Source of the DNA: Cytomitobacter sp965233535
GTDB lineage: Bacteria > Pseudomonadota > Alphaproteobacteria > CAJXXZ01 > 1604HC
Assembly (NCBI GenBank): GCA_965233535.1
Contig: OZ247489.1
Location: 248,001 to 312,000, forward strand
Length of the DNA: 64,000 nt
Direction of reading: 5' to 3'
How positions within the stretch are numbered: the first letter of the stretch is position 1; every line of letters begins with the position of its first letter. The position numbers were made by a program, and so were the translations under genes. Shown here piece after piece: positions 17,695 through 26,307 of the stretch. Under the pieces are notes generated by a model. That model worked only from the letters and a program-made list of their open reading frames with translations, had not been told where the DNA came from and made no database searches.

Positions 17695-19571
17695 TAGAAG
17701 TAAAGTTAGATAACTCTGTAGAGCAATTTGGATCTGGTGTCCCGGCATTTTCCATAATCGAAGAATTAGGTCTAAAAGCTAAGAATTTTATAGGTTTTAA
17801 ATGTGATAAAACTGGCAAAATATATGACCTTCATAGCTATATTAGAGGGCCAATTACTGTTTCTCCAATTAAAACAAAAACTCTAGAACATTTACAAATG
17901 ATTAGACATGACTCTGCAAATATTTTAGCAAGTTCTTTATGTGAATTATATGGAAGTAAAATTGTAGATATTAAAGTTACAGAAAATGGATTTTATGTAG
18001 ATTTCTATAATAAATCACAGTTGTCTGAGAAGAATTTTACTGAAACAGAAAAAGCAATGAAATCTAAAGTAGCTAAATCTACAAAATTTGAACTAAACTC
18101 TTTAAACAAAGAGGAAGCTTTAGAATTATTTAATGATTTAGGAAATGAATTTATAGTTAAAACAATTGAAAAAAGTGCTTCTGAGTGTTTTATGGTACAT
18201 GGACATGGGTCTTATAGAATATTATCTGATGGGCCAAGAAGTTTGAGTTCTAGTTCTGCAAACCATTTTAAACTGTTAACAATTTCAGGATCTTCTTGGG
18301 ATCATGGAGATGAAAAATTACAACGAATTCATGGAACATGTTGGTATAGTAAGGAATTATTAGAGAGCCACTTGGTAGAATTAGAAGAAAATTTAAAGTG
18401 GGATCATCGTGTTCTTGGGCAAAAAATGTCTCTATTTCACATTGACCCTGAAATCTCAAGTGGAATGGTGTTTTGGTTACCAAATGGTATAAAAATATTG
18501 AACAAAGTGAAGCAATATTTACAATCTATTTTGTTGAAACATGATTACAATGAAATTTCTACACCAATAGTTATGAATGCTAATTTATGGGAAAAGTCTG
18601 GTCACACAGAAATGTTCAAAGAAAACATGATGTTTATGAAGTTGCATGACGAAGAATATGCGCTTAAGCCTATGAGTTGTCCTGGTCATATCAGTGTTTT
18701 CAAATTAGGTAATAAAAGTTATAGAGATTTACCTTATAAATTATCTGAATTTGGTATATGTCATAGATATGAACCATCTGGTGCCTTGCATGGATTAATG
18801 AGAGCTAGAAGTTTTACGCAAGACGATGCTCATGTTTTCTGTTCACAAGAGCAAATTGAAGAAGTTATTATAACTTTCTGTGCAATGTTGAAAGAAATAT
18901 ACAAAAAGTTTGGATTTGAAGATGTTTTAGTATGTTTAGCTACACGCCCTGAAAAGTATATTGGAGAACTTTCTTCTTGGGATGATGCTGAAGCTGCTTT
19001 GCTTGAAGCTGCGAAAAAATCTAACCTTACTTGTACAATCAATCAAGGAGAAGGGGCTTTTTATGGTCCTAAATTAGAATTCTCTATTAAAGATAAAAGA
19101 GGGCATGTTTGGCAGTGTGGAACCATTCAGGTTGATTTTTCATTAGCAAAAAGACTTGACGCTACTTATGCAAATGAGAACTCTGAGCAAAAAACTCCTG
19201 TTGTGGTTCACCATGCTGTATTAGGTTCTTTGGAGAGATTCTTAGGTATATTGTTGGAAAACACAACTGGACTTTTGCCTGTATGGATGCATCCATATCC
19301 TGTTGTTATTGTGCCAATTAAAGAAGAGCAAAGTGAATATGCAAAGCAAGTTCAGGCTCAAATTAATTCCATTAATGTGAATTCATGCATAGATAACACA
19401 AATCAGAGTTTGGGTTATAAAATAAGACATTGGTCTGAAAAGAGAGCACATTTTTTTGTTATATTAGGTAAAAAAGAAGAAAATTCTCAAAAAGTGACAC
19501 TAAGATCACTAGATGGGAAAGAAGAAAGCTTGACTTTAGTAGAGCTTTTGTCCAAAATCGGTAGTTGCTAA
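17691..19571 (+). CDS. thrS: Threonyl-tRNA synthetase with degenerate editing site
   Basis: 626 residues, full domain order: TGS (1-60), SAD editing domain (65-225), class II catalytic core (about 240-530), anticodon-binding domain. Catalytic zinc ligands are present: Cys in LKPMSCPGHIS, His in FTQDDAHVFC, His in VVHHAVLGSLERF; motif 2 reads FGICHRYEPSGALHGLMRAR. In the editing domain H73 is kept but H77 is Asn (RHDSANILAS), and the YLDLCRGPH-type motif has become YRILSDGPRS, with D180, C182 and H186 equivalents Ile177, Ser179 and Arg183. The enzyme should charge tRNA-Thr but not deacylate Ser-tRNA-Thr. The preceding gene supplies a copy with intact residues. Followed by infC, the usual bacterial order. 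Confidence 0.95.
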   Translation: MIEVKLDNSVEQFGSGVPAFSIIEELGLKAKNFIGFKCDKTGKIYDLHSYIRGPITVSPIKTKTLEHLQMIRHDSANILASSLCELYGSKIVDIKVTENGFYVDFYNKSQLSEKNFTETEKAMKSKVAKSTKFELNSLNKEEALELFNDLGNEFIVKTIEKSASECFMVHGHGSYRILSDGPRSLSSSSANHFKLLTISGSSWDHGDEKLQRIHGTCWYSKELLESHLVELEENLKWDHRVLGQKMSLFHIDPEISSGMVFWLPNGIKILNKVKQYLQSILLKHDYNEISTPIVMNANLWEKSGHTEMFKENMMFMKLHDEEYALKPMSCPGHISVFKLGNKSYRDLPYKLSEFGICHRYEPSGALHGLMRARSFTQDDAHVFCSQEQIEEVIITFCAMLKEIYKKFGFEDVLVCLATRPEKYIGELSSWDDAEAALLEAAKKSNLTCTINQGEGAFYGPKLEFSIKDKRGHVWQCGTIQVDFSLAKRLDATYANENSEQKTPVVVHHAVLGSLERFLGILLENTTGLLPVWMHPYPVVIVPIKEEQSEYAKQVQAQINSINVNSCIDNTNQSLGYKIRHWSEKRAHFFVILGKKEENSQKVTLRSLDGKEESLTLVELLSKIGSC

Positions 19572-20098
19572 TGAATAAAAATAAAAACAAAAATAAAAGA
19601 GTATTAATTAATGAGAAAATCTTAAGTAATCAAGTCTCTGTTATTAAAGATAAAGAAAATCTTGGTGTGATGTCTACACATGTTGCATTGGATATGGCTT
19701 ATGATCAAGGTTTAGACCTTGTTCAAGTGCTTGATGGTCAAATTCCAACATGTAAGCTGACTGATCATAAAAAAGATTTATATGTGCTAGATAAGAAAAA
19801 TGCAAAAATCAAAAGAAATGCTAAAAGCACTGTATTAAAAGAAATTCAAATTAGACCTAAAATAGGGGACCATGATTTTGAAACAAAATTACAACGTGCT
19901 AGGAAATTTATTGCAGCAGGAAACAAAGTAAAAGTTGTTTTGCGATTGCGTGGAAGAGAAAAAGCTCATGTTGATCTAAATATTGGAAATATTTTGGATA
20001 AATTTACTGAAGCATTAGTTGATGTAGCTAAAGTAGAGAAAAACCCAGCAGCTGAAGATAAAAACAGAATTCATATGACTCTAAAACCAAATTCATGA
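19571..20098 (+). CDS. infC: Translation initiation factor IF-3
   Basis: About 175 residues from the ATG at 19571, which shares one base with the thrS stop (TAATG). The N-domain contains LGVMSTHVALDMAYDQGLD, followed by the linker and the C-domain motifs KEIQIRPKIGDHDFETKLQRA and KVKVVLRLRGREKAH. It binds 30S subunits and proofreads initiator tRNA. An in-frame TTG two codons earlier is less likely. The N-terminus is Asn/Lys rich (KNKNKNK). Unlike many bacteria the start is an ordinary ATG rather than a rare AUU, so the classical IF3 autoregulation through start-codon discrimination is not evident. Confidence 0.95.
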   Translation: MNKNKNKNKRVLINEKILSNQVSVIKDKENLGVMSTHVALDMAYDQGLDLVQVLDGQIPTCKLTDHKKDLYVLDKKNAKIKRNAKSTVLKEIQIRPKIGDHDFETKLQRARKFIAAGNKVKVVLRLRGREKAHVDLNIGNILDKFTEALVDVAKVEKNPAAEDKNRIHMTLKPNS

Positions 20099-21873
20099 TA
20101 TTTTCATATATTATACAATTAGTTTGGGGATTCATATGCTTCAACTTTGTTGCATTGCTTTTATTCTCATTTAATTCTTTGAATCAGAAAAAAATTTCAT
20201 TTTTAAAATATAATATCCCATTTGCTTCTGTAAGATTACAAAGTGATAGTATTGATATAAATAAAATGAAATATGCATCAATTAAGCTTGAAAGATTAAA
20301 TTTTAATTTAATAAATCGAAGTGCTGATATACATAATTTGAAAATTTTCAATATATTATTTAATTTTAATATAAAACATTCCAAAGGGCTGATTATTCGT
20401 GGTGATTTATGTAATAATAAAGTTCAATTTAATTATAGTTTAATTAAAAACAGAGTGAAATTTGACTGTAATGGAATCACAGATTTGATTGCAGAGGGAA
20501 CTTATTATGATCAAAAGGCTTTGTTAAAATTCACTAATACAGAAGGTTATTTTAATTTACTAAAAGATAACTTATATATCAGAATTAATCATGCAGATTA
20601 TTTTTTAAATTTAAAGGCAAATATCAAAGATTTTAAAGTAGATAAAGCGCAGTTTAATTTAAAAAAGAACTCTCAGAATAAGATGATTAATTTAACAGTT
20701 GGTAAAGATGTGCTGTTTGAGTCAAAAAACAAAACTATGCACTTAAAACTTAACCTTAATAAAAGTTTAAATGGGTTTGGATCATTAGATATATATAATA
20801 AGTTTGGTATTTTTGATTCTAATCTTAATTTTAAACTTGATATGTCAAAAAAAGGATTGTTTGCACATAATTTTGGAAAACAAAGACTGCGTATTTCAGA
20901 GTTTGGATTTGATTCTAATAAGGTAAATTGGGTTTTAAATATTGACCCTATGGTTCAATCATTTGTTTTAGACAGCAAAGACCTTAAATTAAATGCTAAG
21001 TTTATTCAAGATTATATTAAATTTACTTTAGGTTTTTATTCTAAAAAAGTAGATATAAATGCAAAAGGAACTATCGATTATAAAGAAAATATTGTAATTG
21101 ATAGTACTGGAAATTATATTTCTTTACTTGATATGAAGCCACTATTTGGGAAAAAAAGTGAAAACACTATTAAAGGAAAGTTCAAATGGAAAAAGGCAAA
21201 ATGGATTGAAGGTTTGTTTTTAGAAGACATGGAAATAAAGGTATATAAAAGCAAAGAAGGGCTTAAGTCTTGTACAATAAAATCTCATTTTGAGAATAAT
21301 AAAGTTAAGTTATGGAAAAATTCTCTTGAATCTCCACTTCATTTTAAAGTATGGAATTTTGCACGTGCTTTTGAGCTTATGTATGGAGATCAAATTTTTA
21401 AATCAACAGGAATCTTGAATGGAGAAATTTTTATACAAAAAGATGGAATGCCTTGGAGTTTTATGTTGCATGAGTTTGAAAGTATCAATTATTTGACTGC
21501 GATTTACCTTCAATTGTTTTCTTTGAGATTTTGGACATCTATGATTAAGCGAGGTCAAAAAAAATGGGATTATCTTTATGGTTTTGGAAATTTCACTAAT
21601 ACAAAATATAACATTGAAGGCTTTATTATGGAAAATGATTATTTTAGGGTAGATGGGGCTGGGTTTATACATAGATATGAAGATTTACTTTCTATTGATG
21701 GTTACCTGTTATCTAAATCCATTACTAGCGATCTGAAAGATTTATTAAAACAGAAACAAAATAAAATTCCATTTCAAATGAATGGTAGTATTAAGGATCC
21801 AAAAATTACACATCAAACTAGTTTTAAAAAGCTTATATCTCCTATTTTGCCTTTTGCATTTTTTCTACTATAG
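20095..21873 (+). CDS. AsmA/DUF3971-like membrane-anchored protein
   Basis: 592 residues. One N-terminal hydrophobic segment (IIQLVWGFICFNFVALLLF) anchors a long region of alternating beta-strand character. The C-terminus has the pattern of AsmA-like C-terminal domains in alphaproteobacteria: YLYGFGNFTNTKYNIEGF, then FRVDGAGFIHRYEDLLSIDG, then QMNGSIKDPKI and a final hydrophobic stretch. Such proteins are thought to bridge the inner and outer membranes and move phospholipids; that is family knowledge, not shown here. The start overlaps the infC stop by four bases (ATGA), so it is the last gene of the thrS operon. Confidence 0.5.
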   Translation: MIFSYIIQLVWGFICFNFVALLLFSFNSLNQKKISFLKYNIPFASVRLQSDSIDINKMKYASIKLERLNFNLINRSADIHNLKIFNILFNFNIKHSKGLIIRGDLCNNKVQFNYSLIKNRVKFDCNGITDLIAEGTYYDQKALLKFTNTEGYFNLLKDNLYIRINHADYFLNLKANIKDFKVDKAQFNLKKNSQNKMINLTVGKDVLFESKNKTMHLKLNLNKSLNGFGSLDIYNKFGIFDSNLNFKLDMSKKGLFAHNFGKQRLRISEFGFDSNKVNWVLNIDPMVQSFVLDSKDLKLNAKFIQDYIKFTLGFYSKKVDINAKGTIDYKENIVIDSTGNYISLLDMKPLFGKKSENTIKGKFKWKKAKWIEGLFLEDMEIKVYKSKEGLKSCTIKSHFENNKVKLWKNSLESPLHFKVWNFARAFELMYGDQIFKSTGILNGEIFIQKDGMPWSFMLHEFESINYLTAIYLQLFSLRFWTSMIKRGQKKWDYLYGFGNFTNTKYNIEGFIMENDYFRVDGAGFIHRYEDLLSIDGYLLSKSITSDLKDLLKQKQNKIPFQMNGSIKDPKITHQTSFKKLISPILPFAFFLL

Positions 21874-22292
21874 TATATATTGATTTTAAATAATTTATAT
21901 AATCATGCAGATTATAGGTATCATATATGTATAAGACCCTTTATTTGCTTGCATCTGATAAAAAATTCATATAAATGTCTTTTATTAATACTGTGAAAGA
22001 ATGTTTGTAATTCAAACTTATTATTGTAAATTATCAACTGTATATTCACATAATTATATTTTGATAAACATTGCCTTTTTTGCTGTAATAATCTGAAAAA
22101 TGATGATCTATATTTGTTACAATCATTAGTTTCATCATATAAAGTGAATTTATTTCTATGCGTGTTTTTGTTTTAAAAGATAAATACAGTATTTATGATA
22201 ACACTACTATTATTGCATATAAACTCAGATTCCATTCCATTGATTTTTCATTGCAATAAGCTTAATTATTTTGAAATTTGATTTATAAATTA
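21874..22292. other. Non-coding gap between convergent genes
   Basis: About 420 AT-rich bases between the AsmA-like gene and the tuf terminator. I see no open frame with coding character, no tRNA and no clear repeat. Confidence 0.5.
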
Positions 22293-22342
22293 AAAGCAAA
22301 AAAACTTTCATGCCATAAATAAAATTTATAACAGAAAGTTTT
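22293..22342 (-). terminator. tuf terminator
   Basis: On the minus strand AAAACTTTC (22334-22342) pairs with GAAAGTTTT (22301-22309) across a 24-base loop, and the second arm runs into a T-tract (TTTTTTTGCTTTTA). It lies 31 bases past the tuf stop. Confidence 0.7.
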
Positions 22343-22373
22343 ATCATGTATATGTTGTAATTATTTTGGTGAA

Positions 22374-23570
22374 TTATTTAACAATAGCAGTTACAACACC
22401 TGCTCCTACTGTTCTTCCACCTTCTCTAATTGCAAAACGTAATTCTTTTTCCATCGCAATTGGAGAGTTTAATGTAACAGAGATTCTATCTATGCTATCA
22501 CCAGGCTTAACCATGTCTACACCTTCAGGCAATGTAATTTCACCTGTTACGTCAGTAGTTCTGAAGTAGAATTGTGGTCTGTATTTTGTCATGAAAGGTG
22601 TTGTTCTTCCACCTTCTTCACTCTTTAATACGTAAACTGTACATTCAAACTTATCATGAGGTGTTATTGTTTTAGGTTTCGCGATAACTTGACCTCTTTG
22701 AATATCATCTCTCTTAACTCCTCTAAGCAATACACCAACATTGTCACCAGCTTCAGCATGTTGCATAGACTTTCTAAACATTTCTACACCAGTTACAGTT
22801 GTTGTTTGAGTTTCTCTAATTCCAACTATTTCAATAGTGTCTCCAACTTTAACTTGACCTGTTTCAATACGTCCAGTTGCAACTGTTCCTCTTCCTTCAA
22901 TTGAAAATACATCTTCAACAGACATAAGGAAGTCTTTATCAATAGGTCTTTTTGGCAATGGAACATATGTGTCCAATGCTTCCATTAAGTCTAAAATAGC
23001 TTTTTTACCTAATGTGTCTGAATCTTTACCTTCTAGACCGCTAAGAGCAGAACCTTTAATGATTGGAGTGTTGTCTTTCAAAAATCCTTGTTCATCCAAT
23101 AATTCTTTGATTTCCTCTTCAACTAATTCAATCATATCTGGATCATCAACAAGATCTACCTTGTTAATAAATACAAGTAAGTAAGGAACATTAACCTGTT
23201 TAGCTAATAGAATATGCTCTCTAGTTTGAGGCATGGCACCATCAGTAGCAGATACAACTAAAATACCTGCATCCATTTGAGCTGCTCCAGTAATCATGTT
23301 TTTCACATAATCAGCGTGACCAGGACAGTCAACGTGAGCATAATGTCTGTTTGCTGTCTCATATTCAACGTGAGCAGTGGTAATAGTAATACCTCTTGCC
23401 TTTTCTTCTGGTGCTGAGTCAATGGCATTATAACCTTTAAACTCCGCGTTTCCAGATTCAGAAAGAACCTTTGTAATTGCCGCTGTTAAAGTTGTTTTAC
23501 CATGATCAACGTGACCAATGGTACCTACATTCATATGCGGCTTATTTCGTTTAAATTCTTCTCTAGCCAT
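22374..23570 (-). CDS. tuf: Elongation factor Tu
   Basis: 398 residues from the ATG at 23570. The frame is open 12 codons further upstream, but GGGGG ten bases before this ATG is a clear Shine-Dalgarno and the product then begins MAREEFKRNKPHMNVGTIG as EF-Tu should. GTP-binding motifs GHVDHGKTT, DCPGHADY and FINKVDLVDD are intact; domain 2 has SIEGRGTVATGRIETG and domain 3 ends ...GGRTVGAGVVTAIVK. It carries aminoacyl-tRNA to the ribosome. Transcribed behind tRNA-Tyr and tRNA-Gly, the same order as the classical bacterial tRNA-tufB operon. Confidence 0.98.
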   Translation of the reverse strand: MAREEFKRNKPHMNVGTIGHVDHGKTTLTAAITKVLSESGNAEFKGYNAIDSAPEEKARGITITTAHVEYETANRHYAHVDCPGHADYVKNMITGAAQMDAGILVVSATDGAMPQTREHILLAKQVNVPYLLVFINKVDLVDDPDMIELVEEEIKELLDEQGFLKDNTPIIKGSALSGLEGKDSDTLGKKAILDLMEALDTYVPLPKRPIDKDFLMSVEDVFSIEGRGTVATGRIETGQVKVGDTIEIVGIRETQTTTVTGVEMFRKSMQHAEAGDNVGVLLRGVKRDDIQRGQVIAKPKTITPHDKFECTVYVLKSEEGGRTTPFMTKYRPQFYFRTTDVTGEITLPEGVDMVKPGDSIDRISVTLNSPIAMEKELRFAIREGGRTVGAGVVTAIVK

Positions 23571-23613
23571 TCTAAAACCCCCTAGTAAAAAAAAGTACTC
23601 TAGCAAAAAAATG

Positions 23614-23685
23614 AGCGGGCGATGGGAGTCGAACCCACGTCCCCAGCTTGGAAGGCTGGTGCTCTAGCCATTGAGCTACGCCCGC
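23614..23685 (-). tRNA. tRNA-Gly (anticodon UCC)
   Basis: Full cloverleaf on the minus strand: acceptor GCGGGCG/CGCCCGC, anticodon loop CTTCCAA with TCC, T-arm containing GGTTCGACTCC, discriminator T. CCA is not encoded. Eight bases from tRNA-Tyr, so both are probably processed from one transcript with tuf. Confidence 0.95.
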
Positions 23686-23692
23686 GTAAAAA

Positions 23693-23777
23693 TGAAGGGA
23701 GTAGGATTCGAACCTACGTAGACGACACCGTCGGCAGGTTTACAGCCTGCTGCCTTTAACCACTCGACCATCCCTCC
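23693..23777 (-). tRNA. tRNA-Tyr (anticodon GUA)
   Basis: 85-base class II tRNA on the minus strand: acceptor GGAGGGA/TCCCTTC (one G-T pair), anticodon loop CTGTAAA with GTA, long variable arm, T-arm GGTTCGAATCC, discriminator A. CCA not encoded. Confidence 0.95.
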
Positions 23778-23802
23778 GTCAAGCTTAGAGTTACTGTACT
23801 AA

Positions 23803-23829
23803 TTTCTACTTTTTTATACATTTTGTCAA
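23803..23829 (-). promoter_or_regulatory. Promoter for tRNA-Tyr, tRNA-Gly, tuf
   Basis: On the minus strand a consensus TTGACA (23824-23829) is followed 15 bases later by TAGAAA, then about 25 bases to the tRNA-Tyr 5' end. The -35 is perfect; the -10 and spacer are not. Confidence 0.45.
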
Positions 23830-23944
23830 GTGACATTTGTTTGAAAATATATTGTTTATATGGAAAAGCAAAATAAAATAAATAAATCATTTGTAGTGAA
23901 AATTTATAATGGAAAAATCATCCTTAAAGTGTTATGTTTTTTAT

Positions 23945-24850
23945 CTAATTACAAGAAAATGTTTTATGATACGTTTGCAATTCATAAATCACTCTTGCAA
24001 GGTTATCTAAATATGTTCTATTAAACACTTCATCTGAAGATTTTCCACCAACACCGATGATAGAGTTTATTTTAATTGAGTTTATGGCAACCATTTTCTG
24101 ATATTCTATGAAAGGAGTAGAGGAAATAATTAATATTTTTTCTTTTCCTGAAAGTTTGTTTTTTTCTTTCCAATATGAAAGGGTGTCTTTTGAAGTATGT
24201 CTCTTCCCATCTTTTGGAACATTATCTGGACCTTCAAATATTACGTTCATATTTTGTAAAATTTCTGCAACTAAGATTTGTGCAATATTCTTTTCTGTTT
24301 TGTAGTGAATGTAATTTCCATCTAAATCTTCTCTGGCATCTCTATGTCCATATAGCATAAATATGCTTTTGCATTTCAATCCATTTTTTAGCAATCTATT
24401 TACATAATTTAGCCTGTTTATCATGTTTTTAGCTCCAGCTCCAAGAATTAATACATAGTCATATTCTATATCATAATCAGGGTGTTGTTCTTTATTTAAA
24501 TGCATTGGAATAATTTGAGAATGTGTAGATTTTAATTTGATTTCTGGCCTTTCAGTTCCGGCTTTTCTTAACCATTCCATTTGTGTAATATTCACAAGCT
24601 CATCAAGTGTTTTAAAATTGGTTATGTCAGACTGCTCTAACACTTCAATTATTACTATAGGATCATATAATTTTTCACCCATAATTGATGTGCATAGTTT
24701 AATAACAATATTACGCTGATTTTCATTTAATTGTTTTGTGAAAGTTTTAGCAATATTAGGTTGTTGAGTTTCATTCAGTTGTTTTGCTAAAGATTCTTTG
24801 AAAGAAAATAACAACACGGATATAAATAAATGTTTTGTAAAATGATTCAT
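23945..24850 (-). CDS. Secreted DUF218 (YdcF/SanA-like) candidate
   Basis: 301 residues. N-terminal signal peptide (HLFISVLLFSFKESLA, cleavage after LA). The region around residues 130-170 reads YDYVLILGAGAKNMINRLNY, with a later strand KILIISSTPFIEYQKM and IIGVGGKS; this order resembles the DUF218 fold of YdcF/SanA/ElyC proteins, which act in the cell envelope, but the match is by pattern only and the usual acidic motif is not obvious. The mature N-terminus carries a short imperfect repeat, KQLNETQQPNI and KQLNENQRNI. Single-gene unit with its own promoter, between tRNA-Tyr and gatB. Could equally be an unrelated Rossmann-like protein. Confidence 0.5.
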   Translation of the reverse strand: MNHFTKHLFISVLLFSFKESLAKQLNETQQPNIAKTFTKQLNENQRNIVIKLCTSIMGEKLYDPIVIIEVLEQSDITNFKTLDELVNITQMEWLRKAGTERPEIKLKSTHSQIIPMHLNKEQHPDYDIEYDYVLILGAGAKNMINRLNYVNRLLKNGLKCKSIFMLYGHRDAREDLDGNYIHYKTEKNIAQILVAEILQNMNVIFEGPDNVPKDGKRHTSKDTLSYWKEKNKLSGKEKILIISSTPFIEYQKMVAINSIKINSIIGVGGKSSDEVFNRTYLDNLARVIYELQTYHKTFSCN

Positions 24851-24858
24851 TGATAGCT

Positions 24859-24887
24859 ACTATACTCATATTAATTATAGTTGGCAA
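24859..24887 (-). promoter_or_regulatory. Promoter of the DUF218-like gene, leaderless type
   Basis: Minus strand TTGCCA (24882-24887), 17 bases, TATAGT (24859-24864), eight bases to ATG; no Shine-Dalgarno. Confidence 0.5.
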
Positions 24888-24891
24888 TAAG

Positions 24892-26307
24892 TTATAATGT
24901 GAAATTATTTAAGTAATTTAATACTTCTTCTTGTGTAATTGATGGATTTGCTTTTCCTTTTGATGCCTTCATTATCTGTCCTACAAAAAACTGTTTTAAA
25001 TTCTCATTTCCAGATTTATAAGATTCAATTTCTTTCATAAATTTAGGAAGTGTTGCTTCTATAATTTTAACAATTTCTTCTCGTGAATTTATTTGTGCTA
25101 GTCCTTTTTTCTTTACTATTTCAATTGGATCTATATTATTTTCAATAAACTCAATCAATACATCTTTAGCAACTTTACCAGAAATATTTCCTTTGCTTAT
25201 TTCGACAATTAGATTTTTTAAGAATTGAGGGTTGATTTCTGAATCAGGATGTTTCTTTAAGTATGAAATTACATCTCCAGTTATCCATTTAAATAAATTA
25301 AGCTTACTCTCTTCAGAAAGTTCATTAGAAGCTTCATTAAATAATTTTGTTAATCTTTCATCTTCAGCAATAATCCATGCATCTTGGAAATTCACACCAA
25401 TCTTAGCAATGTCTTGGCAGACTTGATAAGGCAGGGCAGGTAGCTCTTGTTTGGCAATTTGCTGATCATTTAAAATCAATACAGGAATGTCTGGGTCTGG
25501 CATATACCTATAATCTGCTGCATCTTCTTTGTTTCTCATATGTATTGTTTCACCAGTAGTGTCATTAAACAACCTGGTTTCTTGAACAATTGTTCCGCCT
25601 TCATCTAATATTTGAGACTGTCTAGCATATTCGTACATAATTGCTTTTTTCATAAAATTCACAGAGTTTAAGTTTTTGATTTCAACCCTTGTTCCAAGTG
25701 GGTCTCCAGCTTTTCGTAGAGAAATATTTACATCAGCTCTTATTTGACCTTTTTCCATATTTCCATCACATGTTCCAACTCTTCTTAAAGTGCTTTGCAA
25801 AACTCTGAAAAATGTTGCTGTTTCTTCTTCACTACATAAATCTGGCTCTGTGACTATCTCCATTAAAGGAATTCCACATCTATTTAAATCTATGTATGTA
25901 CTTCCATCTTTATGAATACTTTTTCCTGCATCTGTTTCCATATGAATTCTATTAATTCTTATGTTTTTTATTTCACCATCAACCCAAATAGGCATCAGTC
26001 CATTTTCAGAAATTGGATGGTAAAACTGCGTAATTTGATATCCAAGAGGTAAGTCTGGGTAGAAATAGTGTTTTCTATCAAATTGAGACTTTTTATTTAC
26101 TTTTAGATTCAATGCAAAAGAGGAGGTGATTGCTTTGTTGACACATTCCTCATTAAGCACGGGAAGCGCTCCAGGCAATCCAAGATCTACATAATCAATA
26201 CATGTGTTTGGTGCTTCTCCTTGAGTGGAAGCTCTAGAAAACATTTTTGCTTTTGTAGAAATTTGAGCGTGAACTTCAAGCCCTATAACCATTTCCCATT
26301 TTTTCAT
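24892..26307 (-). CDS. gatB: Asp/Glu-tRNA amidotransferase subunit B
   Basis: 471 residues from ATG 26307, which overlaps the gatA stop (ATGA) and is preceded by AAAGGA. An earlier in-frame start would lie inside gatA. The family opening WEMVIGLEVHAQIST, the FDRKHYFYPDLPLGYQITQF block, GRxDxN-type region (GQIRADVNISLR), TRVEIKNLNSVNFMKKAI and the tail-domain QIMKASKGKANP are present. GatB binds tRNA and ATP and, with GatA and GatC, converts Glu-tRNA-Gln (and Asp-tRNA-Asn) to the correct amide, as expected where GlnRS is missing. Third gene of a gatC-gatA-gatB operon. Confidence 0.97.
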   Translation of the reverse strand: MKKWEMVIGLEVHAQISTKAKMFSRASTQGEAPNTCIDYVDLGLPGALPVLNEECVNKAITSSFALNLKVNKKSQFDRKHYFYPDLPLGYQITQFYHPISENGLMPIWVDGEIKNIRINRIHMETDAGKSIHKDGSTYIDLNRCGIPLMEIVTEPDLCSEEETATFFRVLQSTLRRVGTCDGNMEKGQIRADVNISLRKAGDPLGTRVEIKNLNSVNFMKKAIMYEYARQSQILDEGGTIVQETRLFNDTTGETIHMRNKEDAADYRYMPDPDIPVLILNDQQIAKQELPALPYQVCQDIAKIGVNFQDAWIIAEDERLTKLFNEASNELSEESKLNLFKWITGDVISYLKKHPDSEINPQFLKNLIVEISKGNISGKVAKDVLIEFIENNIDPIEIVKKKGLAQINSREEIVKIIEATLPKFMKEIESYKSGNENLKQFFVGQIMKASKGKANPSITQEEVLNYLNNFTL

